Positions 23,732-32,710 of a DNA stretch of 64,000 nt are shown here, piece by piece (within the stretch, counting starts at the first letter, position 1; each line of letters opens with the position of its first letter). Under the pieces are notes generated by a model. The model had not been told where the DNA came from. It saw only the letters and a program-made list of their open reading frames with translations, and made no database searches. Both the position numbers and the translations under genes were made by a program. The DNA comes from an uncultured Pseudomonas sp. (GTDB lineage: Bacteria; Pseudomonadota; Gammaproteobacteria; Pseudomonadales; Pseudomonadaceae): contig CALTWF010000010.1 of the NCBI GenBank assembly GCA_943912755.1, positions 1 to 64,000 on the forward strand, in the 5' to 3' direction.

Positions 23732-26388
23732 GAAGGCTCGCTGTCCGGTTCGGGTTGGGTCGGCAGCGGCAAGCATAGAGTGATGCAGGTGCCCCTGCCA
23801 TCCAGGCCGTCATCGACGCGGATATGCCCGCCATGGGCACCGATCATGCCCTGGCAGATGGCGAGCCCGAGCCCGGTGCCCTGGCCGCCGCGATCGCCCC
23901 GCGCGGCGGTGTAGAACATGTCGAAGATACGCTCGCGATCCGCCACGGCGATCCCCGGCCCCTCATCGGCGACGGCGAAGCACAGTTGCTCGCCCTCGGT
24001 CGTGACCCGCAGCTCCAGCCGGCCGTTGGCCGGAGAAAAGCGCGCGGCGTTTTCCAGCACGTTGATCAGCGCCTGTTCGATCAACGCCGCATGCACGTAA
24101 AGCAGTGGCAGCTCGGCCGGCACCTCGGTATGCACCTGCAACGGCGCCAGCACCGCGCGCAGGCGATTCAACGCGCTGCCGGCGATATCCGCCGGCGCCA
24201 CCCAGTCGCGGGCCAGCTTGAGCCCGCCGTGGCCGAGGCGGGTCATGTCCAGCAGGTTCTGGATGTAACGGTCGAGGCGCTCGGCTTCGTCGCGGGTGCC
24301 CTCCAGCAGTTCACGGCGGTCTTCGCTCGGAATCGCCTCGCCCAGGGCCAGCAGGCTGTCGATGCTGCCGCGCATGGCGGTGAGCGGGGTGCGCAGGTCA
24401 TGGGATACCGAGGCCAGCAAGGCGCTGCGCAGTTGCTCGGTTTCACCGTGCAGGCGGGCCGCTTCCAGCTGGTCGGCCAGACGCGCCCGGGCCAGGGCCT
24501 GGGCCAGCGGCTGGCTGAGCGCCTTGAGCAGGCGCCGGCGTTGCGGGGCCAGCACCTGGTCGTCATGCGCCCGCACCCCCAGCAAGGCCAGCGGCCCTTC
24601 CTCGGTCGATAGCGGCCACCACCACCAGCGCCCGTTGGGCAAGGTGTCGCTGCCCTGCCCCGCCGCCTGGTCGTGCTGCCAGGCCCACTCGGCGGCGGCG
24701 CGTTCGTTGTCGCTGAATTGCAGGGCACCGCCGCTGACTACCTGCAAGCGCCCTTCGCCATCGCGCTCCAGCAGGCAGGCCTGCACATCCGCCCAGCCTT
24801 CCAGGTGCTGGCCGGCGGCACTGAATACCGCCTGGCGATCGGTGGCGGCGGTGAGCTTGCGCGACAGTTCGAGCAACTGCCCGGTCTGCTCCTGGGTTTC
24901 GCGCAGTGCCTTCAACTGCCGGCGCTGGCGTGCGGCGAGGTTGCCGGTCAGCACCGCCATCAACAGGAAGAACAACGAGGTCAGCACGTCTTCTTCGCGA
25001 TGGATGGAGAAGGAAAAATTGGGCGGGATGAACAGGAAGTCGTAAGCCAGGAACGACAGCACCGCACAGGCCAGCGCCGGGCCGATGCTGCTGCGCACCG
25101 CCACCAGCAGCACGGCGGCAAGGAACACCAGGGAGATGTTCGGCAGGTCCATGACCTGTGCCACCGCCCAGGCCAGCCCGGAGGCCAGCACGGTCGCCAG
25201 CAGCGCCAGCGCATAGTGGCGCCAGACCCATTCCCGCGGCGTGCCGATACGCGCCGGTTCGGGTTGCTCGTCACGATCGAGGACATTGATTTCCAGGCCA
25301 TGGGACTCGCGCAACAGGCGCGCCGCCACCCCGGCGCCGAAGAAACGCCGGCGCAGACGGTCGCGGGACTGGCCGACCAGCACCAGGCTGGCGCGCCGCT
25401 CGGCGGCATGCTGGATCAAGGTACGCGCCACCTCCCCCGCCCGTAGCAACACCACCTCGCCACCGAGGCGCTCGGCCAGTTGCTGCGCGGCCTGCAAGCG
25501 CTGGCGCGCGGTTTCGTCGCGCAGCTTGCCGTTGTCTACATGCACCAGGCTCCACGGCAGATGGCGGCGCTGCGCCACGCGGCTGGCGTGACGCACCAGG
25601 CGCTCGGCCTGGGCATCGCCATCCACGCCCACCAGCAGGCGCCCGCGCAGGGCCGGTGCATCCTGGCCGAGACGGCGGTAACCGTGGGCCAGGTCGGCAT
25701 CCACCTGGGCCGCGGCGGTCTGCATGGCCAGCTCGCGCAGGGCGGTGAGGTTGGTCTGGGTGAAGAACGCGTCGATGGCCGCCCGCGCCTGTTCCGGCAC
25801 GTAGACCTTGCCGTCGCGCAGGCGCTCCAGCAGCTCGCGCGGCGGCAGGTCGATCAGTACCAGCTCGAAGGCCTCCTGCAGCACCCAGTCCGGCAGGGTC
25901 TCGCGCACCTGCACGCCGGTGATGCCGCGCACATGGTCGTTGAGGCTTTCCAGATGCTGGACGTTGACCGTGGTGTACACGTCGATGCCCGCCGCCAGCA
26001 GCTCCTGCACATCCTGCCAGCGCTTGGCGTGACGGCTGCCGGGGGCGTTGCTGTGCGCCAGCTCGTCGACCAGGGCCAGTTGCGGAGCGGCCTTGAGCAG
26101 GCCGTCGAGGTCCATTTCCTCAAGCATCACCCCGCGGTATTCCGAACGCACCAGCGGTTGCTGGGGAATACCGCCGAGCAAGGCCTCGGTCTCGCTGCGG
26201 CCGTGGGTTTCCACGATCCCGGCGAGTACCTTCACGCCATGGCGCAGGCGCGCATGGGCGGCCTGCAGCATGGCGTAGGTCTTGCCCACCCCGGGCGACG
26301 CACCGAGGAACACCTTGAGCCGGCCGCGCCCCTCGCGCGGCAGCTCGGCAAGCAGCGCGTCGGCGCGCTGCGATTCACTGTTGGTCAC
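23728..26388 (-). CDS. kdpD: Sensor histidine kinase KdpD
   Basis: KdpD senses low potassium or salt stress and phosphorylates KdpE. The 886-residue protein has the cytoplasmic KdpD domain (about 20-230) with Walker A GASPGVGKTY and ALVDELAHSNAPGSRH. A universal-stress-like domain (about 250-375), four closely spaced TM helices (about 395-495) and a GAF-like region follow. The HisKA motif SHDLRTPLTAMRG carries the phospho-His, and the ATPase domain has N, G1 and G2 boxes (NVLENAARFS, ADEGPGI, GTGLGLAI). It follows kdpC by nine bases. Confidence 0.95.
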   Translation of the reverse strand: MTNSESQRADALLAELPREGRGRLKVFLGASPGVGKTYAMLQAAHARLRHGVKVLAGIVETHGRSETEALLGGIPQQPLVRSEYRGVMLEEMDLDGLLKAAPQLALVDELAHSNAPGSRHAKRWQDVQELLAAGIDVYTTVNVQHLESLNDHVRGITGVQVRETLPDWVLQEAFELVLIDLPPRELLERLRDGKVYVPEQARAAIDAFFTQTNLTALRELAMQTAAAQVDADLAHGYRRLGQDAPALRGRLLVGVDGDAQAERLVRHASRVAQRRHLPWSLVHVDNGKLRDETARQRLQAAQQLAERLGGEVVLLRAGEVARTLIQHAAERRASLVLVGQSRDRLRRRFFGAGVAARLLRESHGLEINVLDRDEQPEPARIGTPREWVWRHYALALLATVLASGLAWAVAQVMDLPNISLVFLAAVLLVAVRSSIGPALACAVLSFLAYDFLFIPPNFSFSIHREEDVLTSLFFLLMAVLTGNLAARQRRQLKALRETQEQTGQLLELSRKLTAATDRQAVFSAAGQHLEGWADVQACLLERDGEGRLQVVSGGALQFSDNERAAAEWAWQHDQAAGQGSDTLPNGRWWWWPLSTEEGPLALLGVRAHDDQVLAPQRRRLLKALSQPLAQALARARLADQLEAARLHGETEQLRSALLASVSHDLRTPLTAMRGSIDSLLALGEAIPSEDRRELLEGTRDEAERLDRYIQNLLDMTRLGHGGLKLARDWVAPADIAGSALNRLRAVLAPLQVHTEVPAELPLLYVHAALIEQALINVLENAARFSPANGRLELRVTTEGEQLCFAVADEGPGIAVADRERIFDMFYTAARGDRGGQGTGLGLAICQGMIGAHGGHIRVDDGLDGRGTCITLCLPLPTQPEPDSEPS

Positions 26389-26397
26389 GCTGGGTCC

Positions 26398-26958
26398 TTA
26401 TTTCGAAAGCGGAGCGAGGCGGTCGAGAGCGGCATTGAGCAGCAGGATGTTGACCACCGGCGGGCCGACCAAGGGTTGCAGCGTGGCTTGATCCACCAGG
26501 CCTTGCAACGTCTGTTGCGGAATTTGTCGAGCCGCCGCCACCCGCGCCATTTGATAGGCCACCGCCTCCGGCGGCAGGTGCGGATCGAGGCCGCTGCCGG
26601 AGGTGGTCAGCAGCGCCTGGGGCAGCGGGCCGGCGGCGGCGTGGTAAAGACCGCCAGCCGCCTCGTCGACGCGCTTGGCCAGCGCCGGGTTGCTCGGCGC
26701 CAGGTTGCTGGCGCCGCTGGACACGGTGGCATAGTCAGCGGCCGAGGGCCGCGACTGGAACCAGGCGTCGCCGCTGAATGCCTGGGCGATCAGCCGCGAG
26801 CCGCGGACCTGGCCCTGGTCGTCGCGGACCAGGCTGCCGTTGGCCTGGTCGGGGAAGGCCACCTGGGCGATGCCGGTGACCACCAGCGGATAGGCAATGC
26901 CGGTCAGCAGGGTCATCAGCAACAGCAGGCTCACGGCCGGGCGAATGGAGCTGTTCAT
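26398..26958 (-). CDS. kdpC: Potassium-transporting ATPase subunit KdpC
   Basis: KdpC is the small single-pass subunit that stabilises the KdpFABC complex and raises ATP affinity. The 186-residue protein has one N-terminal TM helix (about 8-30), then the typical GSRLIAQAF, WFQSRPSAADY and GSGLDPHLPPEAVAYQMARVA motifs. The start codon is 16 bases from the kdpB stop. Length and motifs match the family. Confidence 0.94.
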   Translation of the reverse strand: MNSSIRPAVSLLLLMTLLTGIAYPLVVTGIAQVAFPDQANGSLVRDDQGQVRGSRLIAQAFSGDAWFQSRPSAADYATVSSGASNLAPSNPALAKRVDEAAGGLYHAAAGPLPQALLTTSGSGLDPHLPPEAVAYQMARVAAARQIPQQTLQGLVDQATLQPLVGPPVVNILLLNAALDRLAPLSK

Positions 26959-26974
26959 GTTCGATTCCTCAGGT

Positions 26975-29029
26975 TCAGACCAGGTGCAGGGCAGTGAGCA
27001 ACAGGTCGATCAGTTTGATCCCGACAAAAGGCACCAGCAGGCCGCCCAGGCCGTAGATCAGCAGGTTGCGGCGCAACAGGTGGGCGGCGCTCGCGGCCTT
27101 GACCCGCACCCCGCGCAGGGCCAGCGGGATCAGCACGACGATGATCAGCGCGTTGAACACGATGGCCGAAACGATCGCACTCTGCGGACTGGCCAGTTGC
27201 ATCACGTTGAGCACGCCCAGTTGCGGGTAGATCGCTGCGAACAGCGCCGGCAGGATGGCGAAGTACTTGGCCACGTCGTTGGCGATGGAGAAGGTGGTCA
27301 GGGCGCCACGGGTCACCAGCAGCTCCTTGCCGACCTGGACCACGTCCAGCAGCTTGGTCGGGTCGCTGTCGAGGTCGACCATGTTGGCCGCTTCGCGGGC
27401 GGCCTGGGTGCCGTCGTTCATGGCCATGCCGACGTCGGCCTGGGCCAGCGCCGGGGCGTCGTTGGCGCCGTCGCCGCACATGGCGACCAGGCGGCCCTCG
27501 TCCTGTTCCTGGCGGATCCGTGCCAGTTTCTTCTCCGGCGTGGCCTCGGCGAGCACGTCATCCACGCCTGCCTCGGCAGCGATGGCGGCGGCAGTCAGCG
27601 GGTTGTCGCCGGTCACCATGACGGTGCGGATGCCCAGCTTGCGCAGCTCGGCGAAGCGCTCGCGGATACCGGGCTTGACCACGTCCTTGAGGTGGATCAC
27701 GCCGAGCAGGCGCTTGTCCGCGCAGACCAGCAACGGCGTACCGCCGCTCTGGGCGATCTTGTCCACTTCCCGGGCCAGGGCCGGCGGCAGGTCGAGGCGC
27801 TGCATGCCGACGAAGGCCAGTACCGAGTCCACCGCGCCCTTGCGGTAGCGGCGCGGGCCGAGGTCGATACCCGAAAGGCGGGTTTCTGCACTGAAGGCGA
27901 CCGCTTCGAATTGGCCGGCGGCAGGCTCGGCGAAGTCATGCAACTGGCGCAGGTAGTCGACGATGGACTTGCCTTCGGCGGTGTCGTCGGGCAGCGACGC
28001 GAGCAAGGCGCCCTCGCCCAGCTCGCGGGCGCTGATGCCCGGCGCGGCATACACCGCGCTGCAGCGACGGTTGCCGAAGGTGATGGTGCCGGTCTTGTCG
28101 AGCATCAGCACGTGCACGTCACCGGCGGCTTCCACCGCGCGGCCGGAACGGGCGATCACGTTGAGGCGCACCAGGCGGTCCATGCCGGCGATACCGATGG
28201 CCGAGAGCAGACCGCCGATGGTGGTCGGGATCAGGGTCACCAGCAGCGCCACCAGGAACACCGTGGGGATCGAGCCGCCGGCGAAATGGGCGAACGGCTG
28301 CAAAGTCACCACCACCACCAGGAAGATCAGGGTCAGGCCGATCAGCAGGATGTCCAGGGCGATTTCATTGGGGGTTTTCTGCCGCTTGGCGCCTTCGACC
28401 AAGGCGATCATGCGGTCAAGGGTCGACTCGCCGGGGTTGCTGGTGATCTTCACCAGCAGCCAGTCGGATACCAGCCGGGTGCTGCCGGTGACCGCCGAGC
28501 GGTCGCCACCGGACTCGCGGATCACCGGCGCGGATTCACCGGTGATGGCCGCCTCGTTGACCGCGGCGATGCCTTCGATGACCTCACCGTCGCCGGGGAT
28601 CATCTCGCCGGCCTCGACGCGCACCACATCGCCCTTGCGCAGGGCCGTGGCGGCGACCACCTCGAAGCTGCCGGCGCTGCTCCGGCGCCGCGCGGTGAGG
28701 CCCTGGTTGCCGGCCTTGAGGCTGTCGGCGCGGGCCTTGCCGCGGCCTTCGGCGAGGGCTTCGGCGAAGTTGGCGAAGAGCACGGTAAACCACAGCCACA
28801 GGGCGATCTGCGCCGCGACGAAGGTCGGCACCACGCTGTCGGGCAGCAGGCACAGCACGGTGGTGAAGATCGCGGTCAGTTCCACCACCAGCATCACCGG
28901 GGCACGCTTGAGCTGGCGCGGGTCGAGCTTGACGAAGGCCTGCACCAGCGCCGGCCGCCACAGGGCCGAGAACGAGGTGCGGGCGCTGTTGCCAGTGGCC
29001 GTTTTCACGGCGGGAATCGGCATGTTCAT
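26975..29029 (-). CDS. kdpB: Potassium-transporting ATPase subunit KdpB
   Basis: KdpB is the P-type ATPase subunit that energises potassium uptake. The 684-residue protein has seven TM helices. The actuator-domain TGES motif appears in ITGESAPVIRESGGD, and the phosphorylation motif DKTGTITFGN carries the aspartyl-phosphate residue. The nucleotide-binding domain follows, and the hinge motif is CGDGANDAPALAQADVG. The N-terminus MNMPIPAVKTATG is polar as in relatives. It lies ten bases after kdpA. Confidence 0.96.
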   Translation of the reverse strand: MNMPIPAVKTATGNSARTSFSALWRPALVQAFVKLDPRQLKRAPVMLVVELTAIFTTVLCLLPDSVVPTFVAAQIALWLWFTVLFANFAEALAEGRGKARADSLKAGNQGLTARRRSSAGSFEVVAATALRKGDVVRVEAGEMIPGDGEVIEGIAAVNEAAITGESAPVIRESGGDRSAVTGSTRLVSDWLLVKITSNPGESTLDRMIALVEGAKRQKTPNEIALDILLIGLTLIFLVVVVTLQPFAHFAGGSIPTVFLVALLVTLIPTTIGGLLSAIGIAGMDRLVRLNVIARSGRAVEAAGDVHVLMLDKTGTITFGNRRCSAVYAAPGISARELGEGALLASLPDDTAEGKSIVDYLRQLHDFAEPAAGQFEAVAFSAETRLSGIDLGPRRYRKGAVDSVLAFVGMQRLDLPPALAREVDKIAQSGGTPLLVCADKRLLGVIHLKDVVKPGIRERFAELRKLGIRTVMVTGDNPLTAAAIAAEAGVDDVLAEATPEKKLARIRQEQDEGRLVAMCGDGANDAPALAQADVGMAMNDGTQAAREAANMVDLDSDPTKLLDVVQVGKELLVTRGALTTFSIANDVAKYFAILPALFAAIYPQLGVLNVMQLASPQSAIVSAIVFNALIIVVLIPLALRGVRVKAASAAHLLRRNLLIYGLGGLLVPFVGIKLIDLLLTALHLV

Positions 29030-29039
29030 GTGTCGCTCC

Positions 29040-30731
29040 TTAGAAGCCCATGCTCAGGTGCTCGGCAACCGGGCCGAGGGCCAGGGCCGGCAGGAAAGTC
29101 AGGCCACCGACCAGCAGGATGGTGACCACCAGCAAGGTGACGAACAGCGGGCCGTGGGTGGGGAAGCTGTTCAGGCCCACGGGCGCGGTCTTCTTCAGCG
29201 CCAGGCTGCCGGCCAGGGCCAGTACCGGCAGGATGTAGCCGAAGCGGCCGATCAACATGCCGAGGCCGATCATCAGGTTGTGGAAGGTGGTGTTGGCGCC
29301 CAGCCCGGCGAAGGCCGAACCGTTGTTGGCGCTGGCCGAGGTGTAGGCATAGAGCAACTGGCTGAAACCGTGGGCGCCCGGGTTGCTGACGCTGGCGGCC
29401 GGGCCCGGCAGGGTCGCCAGGGCACCGAGCACCAGCACGCCGACCGGCATCACCAGCAGGGTCGCCACCAGCAGCTGGACCTCCCGTGCCTGGAGCTTCT
29501 TGCCCAGGTATTCCGGGGTGCGGCCAATCATCAGGCCGGCGAGGAACACCGCGATCAGCACGTTCAGCAGCATGCCGTAGAGCCCGGCACCGACGCCGCC
29601 GAAGATCACCTCGCCGACCATCATGTTGACCAGTGCGACCATGCCGGTCAGCGGGTTGAGGCTGTCGTGCATGGCGTTCACCGAGCCGTTGGAGGCGGCG
29701 GTGGTGGTCACTGTCCACAGCACGCTGGCGGTGGTGCCGAAGCGGCTTTCCTTGCCTTCCATCGGCGCGCTCTGTTGCACCTGCGGGGCAGCCAGCGCCG
29801 GGTTGGGCTGGTACTCGGCCCACAGCGCGGTGGCGCCGCCGATCAGGAACAACGCCAGCATGCCGGCGAGGATTGCCCGGCTCTGGCGCAGGTCCTTGAC
29901 GTAATGGCCGAAGGTGAACACCAGCGCGGCGGGAATCAGGATGATCGAGACCACTTCGAACAGGTTGCTCCAGGCCGTCGGGTTCTCGAACGGGTGCGCC
30001 GAGTTGACGCCGAAGAAGCCGCCGCCGTTGGTGCCCAGCTGCTTGATGGCGATCTGGCTGGCGGCCGGGCCGAGGGGGATGACCTGGTCGGCGCCTTGCA
30101 GGGTGACGGCGTGCACATAGTCGCTGAAGGTCTGCGGTACGCCCTGCCAGACCAGCAGCAGTGCCAGCAGCAGGCACAGCGGCAGCAGGCCGTAGAGGGT
30201 GGCGCGGGTCATGTCGGTCCAGAAGTTGCCCAGGGTGCCGGCGGAGCGCCGGGCGATGCCGCGGCACAGGGCGACCAGCACGGCCAGGCCGGTGGCGGCG
30301 CTGACGAAGTTCTGCACGGTCAGGCCGATCATCTGGCTCAGGTAGCTCAGCGAAGCCTCGCCGCTATAGGCCTGCCAGTTGGTGTTGGTCATGAAACTGA
30401 CGGCGGTATTGAAGGCCAGCGACCACTCTTGGCCCGGCAGGTGTTGCGGGTTCAGCGGCAGGTAGCCCTGCAACAGCAGCACGCCGAACAACAGCAGGAA
30501 GCCGGCGAGGTTGAACGCCAGCAGCGCCAGGGCGTACTGCTTCCAGTTCTGTTCCCGGTCGGCGTCGACCCCGGCGATGCGGTAGCAGGTGCGCTCCACC
30601 GGCCCGAGTACTGGCGTGAGCCAGGTGCGCTGGCCTTCCATCACTTTGTAGTAGAAGCGCCCGAGCCAGGGCGCCGGCAACAGCACCAGGGCGAAGAACG
30701 CCAGCAGCAATGCGTAATCTTGACTGTGCAT
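29040..30731 (-). CDS. kdpA: Potassium-transporting ATPase subunit KdpA
   Basis: KdpA is the potassium-selective channel-like subunit, related to Trk/KtrB transporters. The 563-residue protein has about ten TM helices and the four selectivity-loop regions, including AVSFMTNTNWQAY, GTNGGGFFGVNSAHPFENP and AYTSASANNGSAFAGL. The AGGAG ribosome site overlaps the end of kdpF, seven bases before the ATG, which indicates coupling. Confidence 0.96.
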   Translation of the reverse strand: MHSQDYALLLAFFALVLLPAPWLGRFYYKVMEGQRTWLTPVLGPVERTCYRIAGVDADREQNWKQYALALLAFNLAGFLLLFGVLLLQGYLPLNPQHLPGQEWSLAFNTAVSFMTNTNWQAYSGEASLSYLSQMIGLTVQNFVSAATGLAVLVALCRGIARRSAGTLGNFWTDMTRATLYGLLPLCLLLALLLVWQGVPQTFSDYVHAVTLQGADQVIPLGPAASQIAIKQLGTNGGGFFGVNSAHPFENPTAWSNLFEVVSIILIPAALVFTFGHYVKDLRQSRAILAGMLALFLIGGATALWAEYQPNPALAAPQVQQSAPMEGKESRFGTTASVLWTVTTTAASNGSVNAMHDSLNPLTGMVALVNMMVGEVIFGGVGAGLYGMLLNVLIAVFLAGLMIGRTPEYLGKKLQAREVQLLVATLLVMPVGVLVLGALATLPGPAASVSNPGAHGFSQLLYAYTSASANNGSAFAGLGANTTFHNLMIGLGMLIGRFGYILPVLALAGSLALKKTAPVGLNSFPTHGPLFVTLLVVTILLVGGLTFLPALALGPVAEHLSMGF

Positions 30732-30739
30732 GGCCGCTC

Positions 30740-30829
30740 CTAGCTGCGATCGGCGCGCAGCAGCGCGGCCATCAGGTACACGAATAACGCCACTGCCAGC
30801 AGCAGTGACACCCCGTCCAGAATGCTCAT
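30740..30829 (-). CDS. kdpF: KdpF, small stabilising subunit of the Kdp ATPase
   Basis: This is a 29-codon gene read directly from the minus strand: MSILDGVSLLLAVALFVYLM followed by AALLRADRS. It is one hydrophobic helix, as in KdpF, which binds KdpA within the membrane and stabilises the complex. It is the first gene of the operon, and its stop TAG lies within the ribosome site of kdpA. GGAGA lies upstream of its ATG. The position, length and sequence type make the assignment secure despite the small size. Confidence 0.9.
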   Translation of the reverse strand: MSILDGVSLLLAVALFVYLMAALLRADRS

Positions 30830-30914
30830 GAGAAATCTCCGTCCAGCGGCACCTTGCCGCGTAGGAAAATTCTCAATCCTGATGGCATAAAGGGACGAGA
30901 TCGCGTGGCTTCCC

Positions 30915-30935
30915 GGCGCATAAAGAAAGCGTAAA
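30915..30935 (-). promoter_or_regulatory. Possible KdpE-binding site (Kdp box) upstream of kdpF
   Basis: On the minus strand, about 95 bases before the kdpF start, lies TTTACGCTTTCTTTATGCGCC. Its first half resembles the E. coli KdpE target, remembered as TTTATACTTTTTTTACA followed by a C-rich tail. The same stretch reads TAAAAT on the plus strand and could instead be a -10 element for the divergent acetyltransferase gene. I could not place a convincing -35/-10 pair for kdpF. Confidence 0.35.
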
Positions 30936-30975
30936 ATCGCCGCTTCCCCCCTTGTCCTGGAGCACTGCCAAGCAC

Positions 30976-31434
30976 ATGAAACCCACCATCACCTCGGTTG
31001 CCGCCGAGGAATACCCGGCGCTGATCGACATCTGGGAAGCCTCGGTCCGGGCGACCCACGACTTTCTCCCCGAAGCCAATATCCAGCGGCTGCGCCCGCT
31101 GATCCTGAATGTCTACCTGGCGGCAGTGACCCTGCGCGCCGCCCGCGACGACAGCGGCCGCCTGCTCGGCTTTGCCGGCGTGCATGAAGGCAAGCTGGAA
31201 ATGCTGTTCATCGATCCGGCCTGCCGCGGTAGCGGGGTGGGCAAGGCGCTGCTGGCCCATGCCATCACCGAGCTGGGCGTGCGTGAAGTGGACGTCAACG
31301 AACAGAACCCGCAGGCGGTGGGTTTCTACCTGCACCTGGGCTTCCAGGTCAGCGGGCGTTCGGAGCTGGATGGCCAGGGCGAACCGTTCCCGTTGCTGCA
31401 CCTGAATCTGGTGGCCCCGCAGGGGGCCGCCTGA
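30976..31434 (+). CDS. GNAT-family acetyltransferase (YafP-like)
   Basis: The 152-residue protein has a GNAT fold with the acetyl-CoA loop PACRGSGVGKALLAHAI near residue 87, preceded by KLEMLFIDP and followed by VDVNEQNPQAVGFYLHLGF. This is the classical order of motifs. E. coli relatives are linked to stress or antibiotic acetylation, but the substrate here is unknown. The ATG at 30976 is preferred; a TTG at 30952 would add eight residues. It is divergent from kdpF by about 145 bases. Confidence 0.85.
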   Translation: MKPTITSVAAEEYPALIDIWEASVRATHDFLPEANIQRLRPLILNVYLAAVTLRAARDDSGRLLGFAGVHEGKLEMLFIDPACRGSGVGKALLAHAITELGVREVDVNEQNPQAVGFYLHLGFQVSGRSELDGQGEPFPLLHLNLVAPQGAA

Positions 31435-31590
31435 CCCCTCCTCGATGCACCCCGCACAACGCAAACCCCGCCTGCTTGCATAGACCGAATCGATATCGGT
31501 TATAAGCTAATTCGATACAAATATATTTGGGCATAAAAACATCCGTTATGCTGCGCCCGCCCCGTCGATCAACAGCGTGTCAGGTAGCGT

Positions 31591-32376
31591 ATGGATGTAG
31601 GTTCGTTTGGTTTCACCATTGCAGGTCTGGTTGTAGGTTTCATCGTCGGCATGACCGGCGTTGGCGGCGGTTCGCTGATGACCCCGATCCTGCTCTGGTT
31701 CGGCATCAACCCGGCCACTGCGGTCGGCACCGACCTGCTCTACGCGGCCATCACCAAGGCCAGCGGCGTCTGGGTCCACGGCAAGCAGAAGAACATCGAC
31801 TGGGCCATCACCGGCTGGCTGGCCCTCGGCAGCGTGCCGGCAGCGGCGGCGACCCTGTGGTTCCTCAGCACCCTGCACACCGACACTGCGGCACTCAACG
31901 CCGTGATCAAGCAGGGCCTGGCGGTGGTGCTGATCCTCACCGCGCTGGCGATCCTGTTCAAATCCAAACTCCAGGCCTTCGCCAGCAAGCATGCCGGCGA
32001 CCGCTATCACCTCAGCGGCCGCAGCCTGAACACCCTGACGGTGATCACCGGCGTGGTGCTGGGCGTGATGGTTTCGCTGACCTCCATCGGCGCCGGCGCG
32101 CTGGGCACCGTGGCGCTGTTCCTGCTCTACCCCTACCTGGTCACCCGCCGCCTGGTCGGCACCGAGATCGCCCACGCCGTGCCGCTGACCCTGGTGGCCG
32201 GCCTTGGCCACGCGAGCATGGGCAATATGGACTGGTCGTTGCTGGGATATCTGCTGCTGGGGTCGCTGCCGGGGATCTATATCGGCAGCCACCTGACCGG
32301 GCGGATTTCGGATAGCGTGTTGCGGCCTTGTCTGGCGGGGATGTTGTTGTTGATTGGGTATAAGTTGGCGTTTTGA
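31591..32376 (+). CDS. TauE/SafE-family (sulfite exporter-like) membrane permease
   Basis: This 261-residue protein has eight predicted TM helices. The twin family motifs are GMTGVGGGSLMTPILL near residue 20 and SLTSIGAGALGTVALFLLYP near residue 158, together with AVGTDLLYAAITK and GTEIAHAVPLTL. TauE/SafE proteins export sulfite, sulfoacetate or other small organic anions. The AT-rich upstream region (31490-31560) with several ATCGATA-like words is a plausible promoter and operator area. A terminator hairpin follows the gene. Confidence 0.88.
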   Translation: MDVGSFGFTIAGLVVGFIVGMTGVGGGSLMTPILLWFGINPATAVGTDLLYAAITKASGVWVHGKQKNIDWAITGWLALGSVPAAAATLWFLSTLHTDTAALNAVIKQGLAVVLILTALAILFKSKLQAFASKHAGDRYHLSGRSLNTLTVITGVVLGVMVSLTSIGAGALGTVALFLLYPYLVTRRLVGTEIAHAVPLTLVAGLGHASMGNMDWSLLGYLLLGSLPGIYIGSHLTGRISDSVLRPCLAGMLLLIGYKLAF

Positions 32377-32391
32377 CAACGTCTTGAACAG

Positions 32392-32422
32392 GAAGGGCCG
32401 CATTGCGGCCCTTCTTGTTTTC
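32392..32422. terminator. Terminator between the TauE/SafE gene and the DUF3077-like gene
   Basis: GAAGGGCCGC-ATTG-CGGCCCTTC is a stable stem followed by a TTGTTTT tract. It lies between convergent genes. Confidence 0.8.
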
Positions 32423-32425
32423 TGG

Positions 32426-32710
32426 TCAGGCCTGGGCCTGCCTGACCCCCTTCAACAACGACTCCACCAGCGCCTGGCTGATCTCCAGCGCATGCTGGGT
32501 GGCCCAGGCCAGGCCCTGGACCGGCTTGCCGCCCGATTCGCAGAGTTGGTAGTTGGTTTCGTAGGCCGAGGCCAGCGACAGGCTGAGGTGGACGAGGGCA
32601 TCTTCCAGGCTGGCGCCTTCGCAGACGGCGAACAGCGGCGGGTGGGTGTCGTGGCAGGTGGCGAAATGGGTGTGGGCGGTGCGGGGTGGGTCGGGGACGG
32701 GTTTGATCAT
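32426..32710 (-). CDS. Small DUF3077/DUF6124-like protein
   Basis: The 94-residue protein begins MIKPVPDPPRTAHTHFATC and has two helical stretches, LEDALVHLSLSLASAYETNY and LAWATQHALEISQALVESLL. This layout, with a proline-rich N-terminus and a helical pair, resembles the small DUF3077 and DUF6124 proteins that Pseudomonas genomes carry in several copies and whose function is unknown. The ribosome site AGGA lies eight bases before the ATG. It is preceded by a leader of more than 300 bases with unusual pairing potential, described separately. Confidence 0.7.
   Translation of the reverse strand: MIKPVPDPPRTAHTHFATCHDTHPPLFAVCEGASLEDALVHLSLSLASAYETNYQLCESGGKPVQGLAWATQHALEISQALVESLLKGVRQAQA

Noticed and set aside
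26897..29125. 742-codon plus-strand frame opposite kdpB
   Set aside because: Composition is dominated by Gln, His, Asp and Gly with no recognisable domain; the opposite strand is unmistakable KdpB.
27963..30743. 926-codon plus-strand frame opposite kdpA and kdpB
   Set aside because: Antisense shadow spanning two well-defined genes.
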